Shown here piece by piece: positions 16,120 to 25,045 of a stretch of 32,174 nucleotides of DNA. The notes under the pieces are model-generated. The model had not been told where the DNA came from and searched no databases. It saw only the letters and a list, made by a program, of their open reading frames with translations. The position numbers and the translations under genes were made by a program. How positions within the stretch are numbered: the first letter of the stretch is position 1; each line of letters opens with the position of its first letter. The stretch covers positions 1-32,174 of the forward strand of contig BLMC01000032.1 in NCBI GenBank assembly GCA_011959805.1, written 5' to 3'. This DNA is from Lachnospiraceae bacterium (lineage in GTDB: Bacteria > Bacillota > Clostridia > Lachnospirales > Lachnospiraceae).

Positions 16120-17625
16120 TTGTTAAAAAAGTTATTTTGCGTATTGATATGGGTTCTAATTGTAACAGGAGTTTATCAGTGCAGTACAAATCTATCTGAT
16201 TATGATAAAGAAATCACAGATATGATGGCAAAGGACAATAAAAATAACAAGGAAGATAAATTCAACAGAAGTGATAACATACAACAAAAAGTGCTCGACG
16301 AGAATGCAAAAACAATCTTTGATGAGAAAGTCCGAATCTTAATTATGAATCGGGGATATCAAAGTATTTATCATACAACGTTGTCTATTGCGTGCAGTGA
16401 AGGGATTATCGTTGACCAAAATGGTAAATTGTTAGAGTATCCACCAAATACAGAAATTACTTTGACCAGCAAAGACTTTGAAAAGAATCAACAAATTTGT
16501 ATAGAGGGGAAGAACAAAGGCAGATTACAGATAAAGAATATTGGAAGAAATAGCGATGCAAAGTATCGTGGAAAGTTGGAATGTTACGTTACAACGGAGG
16601 GAATCGTTGTAATCAATGAACTTTTTGTAGAGGAGTATCTTTATAGTGTTGTTCCAAGTGAGATGCCTTCTACTTATCCAGAGGAAGCACTCAAGGCACA
16701 GGCAATCTGTGCGAGAACTTATACATATTTTCATAAAAAAAACTATGCCTATCCAGAATGGGAAGCACATATGGATGACAGCACAGCATTTCAAGTTTAC
16801 ATGAATTGTGAGGAGACAAAAGGTACAATCTATGCTGTGGATGAGACGAAAAATCAGGTGATGACTTATAAAGGAGATATTGTAGAAAGTTTTTATTATT
16901 CAACTTCAAGTGGGTTTAATGGTGGAGCAGGTGTTTGGAATGACAATATTTCAGATGCAGATACATATCTGATTGAGACGGGCGAAGAAATCTATACAAC
17001 AGTTAGTGAGGAGGGAGAGCAGCGTTATCGACTGTTTATCGATAATGGAAAGGAGACAGATATTGAGTATAATGAGGCTTGGTATCGATGGAATTATGAA
17101 CGGATATTGGATCAAAATACAGTGAAGACATTATTGCAAAAAATTTATCAATTGTCTATATCTCAGCCAAAAGAAGTGCGGATTCGGTCCCAATTTTTGC
17201 CTTCAGACCAGTTAAAAAATGAGGAATCAATAAAGGATATCCGAATTTTAAGCCGAAAGAAGAGTGGTATGGTGGCTGGGATTATGATTGAGACAAATCA
17301 CTTTAGAGTGAGTGTGAGTTCACAATATATGATTCGTCAGGTATTAGGATGTGCTCAGGATACTATTATCCGAAAAGATGGCAGCAGTTATACAATGGGT
17401 GATATCCTACCCAGTGCCTATTTTTATATAGAAAAAATATATGATAAGAATGAAGAAAAAGGGAATACTCTAAAACAGATTATCTTGCATGGTGCGGGGT
17501 ATGGTCATGGCTGTGGCATGTCACAAAATGGGGCAAAAAAACTTGCAGAAAAAGGATTAACCGCTGCAGAGATATTGGCATATTATTATAATGGAGAGAT
17601 AAAGGCTGTCAATACGTTGTATTAA
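16120..17625 (+). CDS. SpoIID/LytB-domain protein
   Basis: A 501-residue protein with one N-terminal membrane segment (about 5-20), a charged linker and a SpoIID domain. Family landmarks are EEYLYSVVPSEMPSTYPEEALKAQAICARTYT, DSTAFQVY, YYSTSSGFNGG and, near the end, HGAGYGHGCGMSQNGAKKLA. SpoIID is a lytic transglycosylase acting on stripped peptidoglycan during engulfment; this one is longer than classical SpoIID (about 340 residues), so it may be a vegetative paralogue. The start is uncertain. TTG 16120 has AAGGA directly against it, whereas the best ribosome site, AGGAGG (16088-16093), lies 26 bases upstream and points at an out-of-frame ATG 16095 that stops after five codons. It is followed by a YihY-type gene, probably in one operon. 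Confidence 0.85.
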   Translation: MLKKLFCVLIWVLIVTGVYQCSTNLSDYDKEITDMMAKDNKNNKEDKFNRSDNIQQKVLDENAKTIFDEKVRILIMNRGYQSIYHTTLSIACSEGIIVDQNGKLLEYPPNTEITLTSKDFEKNQQICIEGKNKGRLQIKNIGRNSDAKYRGKLECYVTTEGIVVINELFVEEYLYSVVPSEMPSTYPEEALKAQAICARTYTYFHKKNYAYPEWEAHMDDSTAFQVYMNCEETKGTIYAVDETKNQVMTYKGDIVESFYYSTSSGFNGGAGVWNDNISDADTYLIETGEEIYTTVSEEGEQRYRLFIDNGKETDIEYNEAWYRWNYERILDQNTVKTLLQKIYQLSISQPKEVRIRSQFLPSDQLKNEESIKDIRILSRKKSGMVAGIMIETNHFRVSVSSQYMIRQVLGCAQDTIIRKDGSSYTMGDILPSAYFYIEKIYDKNEEKGNTLKQIILHGAGYGHGCGMSQNGAKKLAEKGLTAAEILAYYYNGEIKAVNTLY

Positions 17626-17685
17626 GCAGCTAAATGATACATGAGTGTAGGGATATGCTTGTGTGGTGAGAAGGAGCTGACCCAA

Positions 17686-18528
17686 ATGTCTGTCTTCACA
17701 AAAATATATGGATTACAAAAGCAGATACGCAGAACTTTTCAGGAAGCTGAGGTGGGAACCTATGCTTCCTGTGCTGCGTTTTTTTTGTTCTTGTCAGTGA
17801 TTCCAATGGTTCTGATTGTTAGTGGGATGTTACCACATGACATGATGAATCATAAGGAGATGGTCAATATATCACAAGCAGTTGTTCCTGAAAAAATCTA
17901 TCAGTTTTTGCTTGGTATTATGGATAGTTATCATGGTAATAGTTTAACATTGTTGTCTGTTTCTGCTTTGGTTGTAGTTTGGTCTGCATCAAAGGGCGTT
18001 TTGGCACTGATTCGAGGGTTAAATCATATTTATGAGGTTGGCGAGACAAGAGGATATATTCTATTGCGATTGAAAGCATCATTTTACACAATTTTTTTAC
18101 TGCTTGCTATCTTGCTATCTGCGGGTGTGCTTGTCTTTGGAAATACGCTTGCCGAATGGCTTATTCCAGACAATGGTCTAGCCGCCTATCTGTGGCATAT
18201 TTTTGGAGGAATACGTCATATCTTTGTTGCGGGTATGATTTCTGTTGTTTTTTGCACAATGTATAGTCTGCTGCCAAATAATCATATGCCGTGGAGAGAG
18301 CACTATCCAGGGGCAGTAGTGACTTCGGTTTTCTGGACGCTTTATTCTTTTGGGTTTTCGGTCTACATTGACTATTTTGGTGGATTTTCTATGTATGGGA
18401 GTCTTACAAGTATTGTGATTGTAATGATTTGGCTCTATTTTTGTATGTATATTTTTTTCTGTGGAGCTTTGGTTAATAAATGGTTGGTGGATGGTTATGT
18501 GGATGATTATCTATCACAGATTTTATAG
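17686..18528 (+). CDS. YihY/BrkB-family integral membrane protein
   Basis: A 280-residue membrane protein of the YihY (UPF0761, once called RNase BN) family, with about six hydrophobic segments. Recognisable parts are TYASCAAFFLFLSVIPM near the N terminus, VVWSASKGVLALIRGLNHIYEV in the middle, and FGGFSMYGSLTSIVIVMIWLYFCMYIFFCGALVNK at the end. The molecular function is not settled; the old ribonuclease label is considered wrong. Start ATG 17686 has AAGGAG 9 bases upstream; a longer reading from 17641 has no ribosome site. It follows the SpoIID-like gene by 60 bases without an obvious terminator, so cotranscription is likely. Confidence 0.88.
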   Translation: MSVFTKIYGLQKQIRRTFQEAEVGTYASCAAFFLFLSVIPMVLIVSGMLPHDMMNHKEMVNISQAVVPEKIYQFLLGIMDSYHGNSLTLLSVSALVVVWSASKGVLALIRGLNHIYEVGETRGYILLRLKASFYTIFLLLAILLSAGVLVFGNTLAEWLIPDNGLAAYLWHIFGGIRHIFVAGMISVVFCTMYSLLPNNHMPWREHYPGAVVTSVFWTLYSFGFSVYIDYFGGFSMYGSLTSIVIVMIWLYFCMYIFFCGALVNKWLVDGYVDDYLSQIL

Positions 18529-18544
18529 GAATTTTTAAATACAC

Positions 18545-18573
18545 TGGACAGACAAAAATTAGACTTGTATAAT
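18545..18573 (+). promoter_or_regulatory. Promoter of the unknown membrane protein gene
   Basis: TGGACA (18545-18550) and a perfect TATAAT (18568-18573) are 17 bases apart; transcription would begin near 18580, about 30 bases before the ATG at 18610. Confidence 0.6.
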
Positions 18574-18609
18574 AAATTCAGTAAATTTTGCCAGTTGGAG
18601 GATAACAAT

Positions 18610-19374
18610 ATGAACAAAGGGTGGAGTATACCTAAAATTATTTTCAATGTGGTTTCAATAGTTGTAATATTGGGAGCTTCCTATCTGGTAATGGTATTTC
18701 CAGCGGATTTTGTGCTTGATTTGTTTTGGGAAAAATGTGATCAGGATAAAATTCAAAGTAGCTCTTATAATTATGGGCAGTTTGCTGGTCTTCCAGCGGG
18801 GGAAGGGATTCCAAATTTAACAAGTTCAGAACAATGTTACAAGAATTCTGAGAATATAGAGTATTTTACGTTTCGCACAAAAAAGATTATCCCATTGGAA
18901 GCGTATCGCTTAAAAAGTAGCAGTGATGCTATGGACACAAAGTATAGAAGAGGTCGACGTTTAGTTTCATCTGGGGTAAAACAATGGAATACATATGGAA
19001 AAAAAGCGGGTTTTAAGCGATATTTATTTAATCGTTATTATTTGGTGAAACTTCCAGATGGAACCTATGCAGCGGCTTTTTTAGACGATGGTGTTTATCT
19101 GCGCTATTGTATTACCGGGAGTGTACAGCTTCCTGTTGGGTATGCTGCATTTATGGAATCGGGTGAAAAGAAGTTGCTCGCACCTTATATCACGAAATAT
19201 GGGCTACATGAAGAAAAGATTTTGAGAATGTTCTGTCAAGAACGATATGAAGAATATAAGACATTGAATTATCTGGTTTTAATATCAATTTGGATATTTG
19301 TGTTAGGATTGTATTGTTTTCTTGTAATGCTGGTAGAAAAATTGTTTGGAAACAAATTTTCTATGACAAATTAG
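18610..19374 (+). CDS. Unknown membrane protein with two transmembrane segments
   Basis: A 254-residue protein I do not recognise. It has a membrane segment near each end (about 8-32 and 222-245), which places the 190-residue middle part on one side of the membrane, probably outside. The middle part contains YYLVKLPDGTYAAAFLDDGVYLRYCITGSVQLPVGYAA, which reads like a compact beta-rich domain; similar large-loop two-helix proteins are common in Lachnospiraceae. ATG 18610 has GGAGGA 7 bases upstream; a reading from 18565 would start upstream of the likely transcription start. It has its own promoter. A hairpin without a clear T-run follows its stop. Confidence 0.75.
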   Translation: MNKGWSIPKIIFNVVSIVVILGASYLVMVFPADFVLDLFWEKCDQDKIQSSSYNYGQFAGLPAGEGIPNLTSSEQCYKNSENIEYFTFRTKKIIPLEAYRLKSSSDAMDTKYRRGRRLVSSGVKQWNTYGKKAGFKRYLFNRYYLVKLPDGTYAAAFLDDGVYLRYCITGSVQLPVGYAAFMESGEKKLLAPYITKYGLHEEKILRMFCQERYEEYKTLNYLVLISIWIFVLGLYCFLVMLVEKLFGNKFSMTN

Positions 19375-19391
19375 TTCTTTATAATCGTTGA

Positions 19392-19421
19392 CAAAGGACC
19401 AGATTAATACATGGTCCTTTG
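19392..19421. terminator. Hairpin between convergent genes
   Basis: CAAAGGACCA (19392-19401) and TGGTCCTTTG (19412-19421) form a perfect 10-bp stem between two convergent genes. Neither side has a good T-run directly after the stem, so it is a likely but not certain bidirectional terminator. Confidence 0.5.
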
Positions 19422-19433
19422 CTTAAAAAATGA

Positions 19434-20249
19434 TTAATTTGTGGCGTAATTTAATTTAACTGTGATTGTCGCTGTTTTACTTCTGGAACTTGTGTCAAAT
19501 GCACCGCCATAACTGTATTCTGAGTTTGAGTTTTGTGCAGTAATTTGGAAGACGCCAAGATTTGCAGTCAACAATTTTGTGGTGTGAGATTTTGTTCCCT
19601 CTGCAATAATATCTACCCGCGCCTTCGCATTTGCGGTAGCTTGTTCAATTAGATCTAATTTTAGCTCATCTAATTTTGTGTAGTAGTATTCTGGTGAATC
19701 TGATTCAAATTCAATATTTGATTCCAATAACTTTGTGATATCTCGAGAAACCGCATCAACTTTATCCACATCATCGGAAGTTACCGTAACTGTCTGAGAT
19801 AAATCATAACCGTCCAAATATTCGCCAATACGTTTTCCGTCATCGTTATACTCTGTGACCCAGCGCTGGGAAATCGAGACAGAACTAAAAGAAAGTTCGG
19901 ACTCAGTTATACCATTTTCAATAAGATAATCCTTGATTACGTCAGCGTTGCTTTTAATGGATTTGTATGCGGTTTTTGGTGTTTGACCATATGCAAAAAA
20001 ATTGCCGCGCCATACAATGAGATCCGACTCGAAATCACAACTTGCAGAACCAGTAACTGTGATTCCATTGCCAGTAGAATATTTTTTGTAGCTTGTAAGG
20101 CTACCAGAAAAGATGCTGACACAGATTATTGCAGAAATTCCAGCGATCAATGCAATAATAACAGAGGTAGAAAGTAATTTTTTGAATGATCTTTTGTTCT
20201 CTTCCGTAGTAGAAGTATTATTTTCATCTTGATATGCATTCCCAAGCAT
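19434..20249 (-). CDS. SIMPL-domain (DUF541) protein, membrane anchored
   Basis: A 271-residue protein of the SIMPL family. It has a short polar cytoplasmic head, one membrane segment (about 29-50) and an outer SIMPL domain opening with GITVTGSASCDFESDLIVWRGNFF and closing with SKTATITVKLNYATN. The inner region holds the usual LIEQATANAKARVDIIAEG helix. Family members form periplasmic or surface oligomers in some bacteria (BP26) and are linked to stress protection, but the activity is unknown. AAGGGGG lies 9 bases before ATG 20249. It has its own promoter and is divergent from secA. Confidence 0.88.
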   Translation of the reverse strand: MLGNAYQDENNTSTTEENKRSFKKLLSTSVIIALIAGISAIICVSIFSGSLTSYKKYSTGNGITVTGSASCDFESDLIVWRGNFFAYGQTPKTAYKSIKSNADVIKDYLIENGITESELSFSSVSISQRWVTEYNDDGKRIGEYLDGYDLSQTVTVTSDDVDKVDAVSRDITKLLESNIEFESDSPEYYYTKLDELKLDLIEQATANAKARVDIIAEGTKSHTTKLLTANLGVFQITAQNSNSEYSYGGAFDTSSRSKTATITVKLNYATN

Positions 20250-20298
20250 GGTAAATTCCCCCTTTTATATGTAATAAAGTACAGTTAAGTTTTCTTTT

Positions 20299-20326
20299 AT
20301 TATAGCAGAAAATATGTATTTTGCAA
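20299..20326 (-). promoter_or_regulatory. Promoter of the SIMPL-domain gene
   Basis: Read on the minus strand, TTGCAA (20326-20321) and a perfect TATAAT (20304-20299) are 16 bases apart, about 50 bases upstream of the ATG at 20249. Confidence 0.55.
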
Positions 20327-20558
20327 GATTTTGAGTAAAAAGTATATTGTTAAGAATAAGTAGAAATCATATGTTAAAAAGCTAATTTATACAGCTCCTT
20401 GTAGCATTTGCTAGATATCTGTTTTGCAGTTGTTTGGGGTATTGTTTGCAGGAATAAAAAAATGCACAATTTATTTGCATTCTAATATACAGTTTTGAGA
20501 TAAGCAGCAATAGATATGGTTTAGAAAGGCGGCTGCAAAAAAGTTCATTGAAAATTCA

Positions 20559-20587
20559 TTGAATTTATGTGTGTTTTCTGTTACAAT
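20559..20587 (+). promoter_or_regulatory. Promoter of secA
   Basis: TTGAAT (20559-20564) and TACAAT (20582-20587) are exactly 17 bases apart; transcription would start near 20594, leaving a leader of about 80 bases. Confidence 0.6.
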
Positions 20588-20600
20588 AATTTTTAGTTTG

Positions 20601-20640
20601 TGTGTTGGCAATTTTATGTAAATCATATTTTGCCAATACA
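20601..20640 (+). promoter_or_regulatory. Hairpin in the secA leader
   Basis: TGTGTTGGCAA (20601-20611) pairs with TTGCCAATACA (20630-20640), an 11-bp stem with one G-U pair and an 18-base AT-rich loop. It starts a few bases after the predicted transcript start and ends 22 bases before the secA ribosome site. There is no T-run, so it is a leader structure and not a terminator. Confidence 0.5.
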
Positions 20641-20672
20641 GGTACGAAAAGATTTTATGATTGGAGCCGCGT

Positions 20673-23240
20673 ATGAGTATTATTGAAAAAGTATTTGGTA
20701 CACATAGTGAACGCGAATTGAAAAGGATTGAACCCATTGTAAAAAAGATCGAGAGTTATCGGGATGAGATGGGAAGGCTTACCGACGAGGAGCTTCGTGG
20801 GAAGACTGCAGAGTTTAAGAAAAGAGTGGCAGAGGGCACTAAGCTTGATGACATTTTGCCGGAGGCATATGCAGTTGTCCGTGAGGGCGCAAGACGTGTA
20901 TTAAATCAAGAGCATTATAGAGTACAGTTAATCGGTGGTATCGTGTTACACCAGGGACGCATTGCAGAAATGAGAACTGGTGAAGGTAAAACACAGACAG
21001 CCTTGCTGCCAGCTTATCTAAATGCATTGGAAGGAAAAGGGGTGCATGTTGTTACTGTCAACGATTATCTTGCAAAGCGAGATGCCGAGTGGATGGGGCA
21101 GGTGCATGAATTTCTTGGACTTAAGGTTGGCGTTGTGTTGAATGATATGAAACCAGATGAGAGACGTGAGGCGTACAACTGCGATATTACCTATGTCACC
21201 AATAACGAACTCGGTTTTGATTATCTTCGCGATAATATGGTAATCTATAAAGAACAGCTTGTCTTAAGAGATTTGCATTATGCAATTATTGATGAAGTAG
21301 ACTCTGTATTGATTGATGAGGCAAGAACTCCGCTGATAATATCTGGTCAGAGCAGTAAATCCACAAAACTTTATGAGATGTGTGATATTCTTGCTAGACA
21401 GATGAAGCGCGGTGAAGATGTTCCTGAGATGACAAAGATGGATTTTGTCATGGGTGTTGAACAGGAAGAGACTGGTGACTTTATTGTCAATGAAAAGGAC
21501 AAGGTCGTAAATCTTACAGCAGCAGGTGTGGAGCGTGTAGAGAATTTTTTCCACATTGAAAACCTTGCGGACTCTGAAAATCTTGAGATACAGCACAATA
21601 TTATTCTGGCATTGCGGGCGCATAACTTGATGTTTCGCGACCAAGATTATGTGGTAAAAGATGATCAGGTATTGATTGTAGATGAGTTTACGGGACGTAT
21701 CATGCCAGGGCGTCGTTATTCTGACGGTTTGCACCAGGCAATCGAAGCCAAAGAACATGTCAAAGTAAAACGTGAGAGTAAGACGCTTGCCACAATTACA
21801 TTCCAGAACTTTTTTAACAAGTTTGATAAAAAGTGTGGTATGACTGGTACTGCACTTACAGAAGAAAAAGAGTTTCGGGATATTTATGGTATGGATGTTG
21901 TGGTGGTTCCAACCAATCGCCCAGTGGTGCGTGTGGATAATCAGGATAGTGTCTATAAAACGAGGAAAGAGAAATTACATGCCATTGTCGATGCTGTGGA
22001 AAAGGCCCATGCTACTGGACAACCTGTATTAGTAGGTACAATCACAATTGAAGCGAGTGAAGAGTTGAGTAAGATGCTTACACGACGCGGAATTCCGCAT
22101 AAGGTATTGAATGCGAAATTTCATGAGCTTGAAGCAGAAATTGTAGCAGATGCTGGACAACATGGGGCAGTTACGATTGCGACAAATATGGCAGGCCGCG
22201 GTACGGATATCAAGCTTGATGAGGAGGCAAGAAGTGCTGGTGGTCTGATGATTATTGGTACAGAGCGTCATGAGTCAAGACGAATAGATAATCAGTTGCG
22301 AGGGCGTTCTGGTCGACAGGGGGACCCTGGTATGTCTCGGTTTTATATTTCCCTTGAAGACGATTTAATGCGTTTGTTTGGCTCGGAGCGTCTGATTAAT
22401 ATGTTTAATACATTAGGCATTCCTGAAGGGCAGGAAATTGAGCATAAAATGCTTACAAGCGCTATTGAAAATGCGCAGAAAAAGATTGAGAGTAATAACT
22501 TTGGTATTAGAAAGAATTTGCTAGAATACGATCAGGTGATGAATGAGCAGCGCGAGATTATTTATGAGGAGCGCCGCCGTGTCCTTGACGGTGAGAGTAT
22601 GCGCGATGTAATCTATAAGATGATTACAGATATTGTGGAAAGTTCTGTTGACACGGCAATTAATGATGATTTGGAGCCAGAAGAATGGGATTTGAACGAA
22701 TTAAATACATTGCTGCTTCCCATTGTGCCAATCCGCCCTATTGTGTTGGAACGTGTTTCCAAAAAGACAAAAAATGGATTAAAACATCAATTGAAGGAAG
22801 AGGCAGTTAAGCTTTATGAAAGTAAGGAAGCAGAATTTCCAGAGCCAGAAAATATTCGAGAGATTGAGCGTGTTATTTTACTCAAAGTGATTGACCGTAA
22901 GTGGATGGACCACATTGATGATATGGACCAGCTGCGTCAGGGAGTAGGATTACAGGCATATGGTCAACGGGACCCGCTTGTAGAATATAAGATGAATGGG
23001 TATGAAATGTTTGACGCCATGACTGCCAATATTAAACAGGATACAGTACGCTTACTGCTGCATGTAAAAGTAGAACAAAAGGTTGAGCGTGAAGAAGTGG
23101 CGAAAGTAACGGGCACAAATAAAGATGATACGCTACAAAAGGGACCCAAAATGCGTGTTGAGGCAAAGGTGTATCCAAATGACCCTTGTCCTTGTGGAAG
23201 TGGTAAAAAGTTTAAGCAGTGCTGTGGTAGAAAGGCATAA
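20673..23240 (+). CDS. secA: Preprotein translocase ATPase SecA
   Basis: The motor ATPase that drives preproteins through SecYEG, 855 residues, a usual length for Clostridia. Visible parts are Walker A MRTGEGKT (from residue 100), the DEAD-type box [21 protein letters not shown], the second nucleotide-binding fold with [16 protein letters not shown] and [13 protein letters not shown], the helical scaffold with [30 protein letters not shown], and the C-terminal zinc motif [13 protein letters not shown] that binds SecB or ribosomes. ATG 20673 has GGAG 6 bases upstream; the open frame extends to a TTG at 20661 that includes the ribosome site itself. prfB follows after 29 bases, the common Firmicute order. 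Confidence 0.98.
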   Translation: MSIIEKVFGTHSERELKRIEPIVKKIESYRDEMGRLTDEELRGKTAEFKKRVAEGTKLDDILPEAYAVVREGARRVLNQEHYRVQLIGGIVLHQGRIAEMRTGEGKTQTALLPAYLNALEGKGVHVVTVNDYLAKRDAEWMGQVHEFLGLKVGVVLNDMKPDERREAYNCDITYVTNNELGFDYLRDNMVIYKEQLVLRDLHYAIIDEVDSVLIDEARTPLIISGQSSKSTKLYEMCDILARQMKRGEDVPEMTKMDFVMGVEQEETGDFIVNEKDKVVNLTAAGVERVENFFHIENLADSENLEIQHNIILALRAHNLMFRDQDYVVKDDQVLIVDEFTGRIMPGRRYSDGLHQAIEAKEHVKVKRESKTLATITFQNFFNKFDKKCGMTGTALTEEKEFRDIYGMDVVVVPTNRPVVRVDNQDSVYKTRKEKLHAIVDAVEKAHATGQPVLVGTITIEASEELSKMLTRRGIPHKVLNAKFHELEAEIVADAGQHGAVTIATNMAGRGTDIKLDEEARSAGGLMIIGTERHESRRIDNQLRGRSGRQGDPGMSRFYISLEDDLMRLFGSERLINMFNTLGIPEGQEIEHKMLTSAIENAQKKIESNNFGIRKNLLEYDQVMNEQREIIYEERRRVLDGESMRDVIYKMITDIVESSVDTAINDDLEPEEWDLNELNTLLLPIVPIRPIVLERVSKKTKNGLKHQLKEEAVKLYESKEAEFPEPENIREIERVILLKVIDRKWMDHIDDMDQLRQGVGLQAYGQRDPLVEYKMNGYEMFDAMTANIKQDTVRLLLHVKVEQKVEREEVAKVTGTNKDDTLQKGPKMRVEAKVYPNDPCPCGSGKKFKQCCGRKA

Positions 23241-23269
23241 AGCAAAGATTAAAAAAGGTGGTGAACGCA

Positions 23270-24383
23270 ATGGTAGAACTCGACCAGATGAAACTGGAGT
23301 TACAGACCTACGAAAGTCCATTAGCGGAAGTGAGGGATTCACTTTGACCTCGCTAATAAAGAGCGACGGATTGAAGAGTTAGAACGCGAGATGGAGGCTC
23401 CCGGATTTTGGGATGATCCTGACCGTTCCAACAAACAGATGAAAGAATTAAAGCAACTTAAGGATATAGTAAATCAGTGCAACGAGTTAAAGTTACAATA
23501 TGAAGATATTGAGACCTTGATTGAGATGGGATACGAAGCACAAGACGCTGAAATGATACCAGAAATTCGAGAAGAGTTGGATAGATTTATTGAGACATTT
23601 GAGACACTTCGTATCGGTACTCTTTTGTCGGAAGAATACGACAAATGCAATGCAATTTTAAAACTCAATGCAGGTGCTGGTGGTACAGAAAGTTGTGATT
23701 GGGCTGGAATGCTATACCGCATGTATACTAGATGGGCAGAACGAAAAGGATTTTCGATTGATGTGTTGGATTTTCTGGATGGGGATGAGGCAGGAATTAA
23801 GTCTATTACCTTTCAGGTCAATGGTGAGAATGCTTATGGATATCTCAAATCAGAAAAAGGGGTGCACAGACTTGTTCGGATCTCACCGTTTAATGCACAG
23901 GGAAAGCGACAGACTTCTTTTGTATCGCTTGATGTAATGCCAGATATTGAAGAAGACTTAGACGTGGAAATCAATGAAGAAGATTTGCGAATTGACACTT
24001 ATCGAAGTAGTGGTGCTGGTGGTCAGCATATCAATAAAACCTCTTCGGCAATTCGTATCACGCATATTCCAACAGGAACAGTAGTACAATGTCAAAACGA
24101 ACGTTCTCAGTTTCAGAATAAAGATAAAGCGATGCAGATGTTGAAGGCAAAACTCTTTTTGCTAAAACAGGAGGCAAATGCAGAAAAGCTTTCAGATATC
24201 CGTGGAGAGGTCAAAGAAATTGGCTGGGGAAATCAAATTCGTTCTTATGTGATGCAACCTTATACTATGGTAAAAGACCATAGGACCAACTTTGAATCAG
24301 GGAATGTTGATGCAGTTATGGATGGTGGGTTGGATGGGTTTATTAATGCTTATCTGAAATGGAAAAGTAACAAAACAACTTAG
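23270..24383 (+). CDS. prfB: Peptide chain release factor 2, with programmed +1 frameshift
   Basis: RF2 recognises UGA and UAA and triggers peptide release. The gene is in two frames: ATG 23270 opens a 25-codon stretch ending at CTT TGA (23342-23347), and a +1 shift over the T at 23345 enters the long frame, giving about 370 residues, the normal RF2 length. The SPF stop-recognition tripeptide is in RISPFNAQGKRQ, and the catalytic GGQ in SGAGGQHINKTSSAIRITH. The zero-frame part (MVELDQMKLELQTYESPLAE) continues smoothly into DLANKERRIEELERE after the shift, so this is not a pseudogene. AAGGTGGTG precedes the start. It is cotranscribed with secA and probably with the small gene after it. Confidence 0.97.
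23342..23348 (+). other. Programmed +1 frameshift site of prfB
   Basis: CTT TGA C is the conserved RF2 autoregulatory slip site. When RF2 is scarce the ribosome pauses at TGA and slips by one base to read GAC. A Shine-Dalgarno-like GAGGGA lies just upstream (23332-23337), as in other prfB genes, though its spacing is slightly longer than in E. coli. Confidence 0.93.
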
Positions 24384-24406
24384 AAAAAGTATTCAGGAGT
24401 CTTTTT

Positions 24407-24973
24407 ATGAAAACAAACGGCAAAAATAACAAAAATTATCCTGTAACAGTAATTGTAACTGCTCTGGTGTTATTTGTTTTTTCACTAGCGAGTAAATTTC
24501 TGAATATTGATTCAGAACAATTGTTTGCAACAGGGCAAGTTGAGCAACCAGCAGAGCAGGAACTTTTGTTGTCGGAGCACACGGAACAAGAACAGCTACC
24601 AATACAAACTACACAGTCGCCAGAAAAAGGCACTGTGGAGCATTCAGAATTAGAGACACAAAAAGAATCAGAAACGATAGTTCCGACGACGTTAGAAGAG
24701 GATTCGGATACAACATATCAATTCAGAAAAGCGAGGTATCTTACAGAACACTTTCAAAAGCATGGTGAAGAATTTCCGTATGATACCGAGGAGGAATATC
24801 TGCAAGCCGCCAACAATGTAATTAACAATCCAGAGGCACTCCATAAATTGGAGGCGGAAGATGGCGATGATGTCTATTATGTTGAAGATACAAGTGAGTT
24901 TGTAGTGGTATCAACAGATGGGTATATTAGAACGTATTTTAAGGCATCTATCGATTATTATAACAGACAATAA
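24407..24973 (+). CDS. Membrane-anchored unknown protein with a compact C-terminal domain
   Basis: A 188-residue protein with one N-terminal membrane segment (about 11-32), a polar Glu/Gln/Thr-rich linker (about 38-103) and a C-terminal domain (about 106-188). That domain has the pattern HFQKHGEEFPYDTEEEYLQAANNVINNP, then YVEDTSEFVVVSTDGYIRTYFKASIDYY. I have seen this layout in C-terminal toxin-like domains of predicted RNases (BECR fold) and in phage-associated proteins, but that is a weak resemblance and no activity can be claimed. ATG 24407 has CAGGAG 7 bases upstream. It follows prfB by 23 bases and a strong terminator follows, so it is the last gene of the secA-prfB transcript. Confidence 0.78.
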   Translation: MKTNGKNNKNYPVTVIVTALVLFVFSLASKFLNIDSEQLFATGQVEQPAEQELLLSEHTEQEQLPIQTTQSPEKGTVEHSELETQKESETIVPTTLEEDSDTTYQFRKARYLTEHFQKHGEEFPYDTEEEYLQAANNVINNPEALHKLEAEDGDDVYYVEDTSEFVVVSTDGYIRTYFKASIDYYNRQ

Positions 24974-24982
24974 GAAGATTAA

Positions 24983-25027
24983 AAAACCGTATGGGCATTC
25001 TTTGAAGCAAGTGCCCAATACGGTTTT
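24983..25027. terminator. Bidirectional terminator
   Basis: AAAACCGTATGGGCA (24983-24997) pairs with TGCCCAATACGGTTTT (25012-25027) with one bulged base. The A-run and T-run on the two sides suit both strands; it separates the secA transcript from the convergent DUF975 gene. Confidence 0.82.
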
Positions 25028-25045
25028 ATTATATTTGTATTTGAT

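Larger units (their letters stand above)
20250..20672. other. Divergent intergenic region between the SIMPL gene and secA
   Basis: This 423-base gap has no credible ORF. It holds the promoter of the SIMPL gene on the minus strand, the secA promoter and a secA leader hairpin. The stretch from about 20330 to 20555 shows nothing I can name beyond AT-rich sequence and a small inverted repeat AATGCA/TGCATT at 20461-20481. Confidence 0.7.

Noticed and set aside
21264-21758. 164-residue open frame on the minus strand
   Set aside because: It is antisense within secA, with no ribosome site or recognisable domain.
23391-24383. prfB as a 330-residue protein starting at ATG 23391
   Set aside because: The upstream sequence continues the RF2 protein through the CTT TGA slip site, so the internal ATG is not the start.
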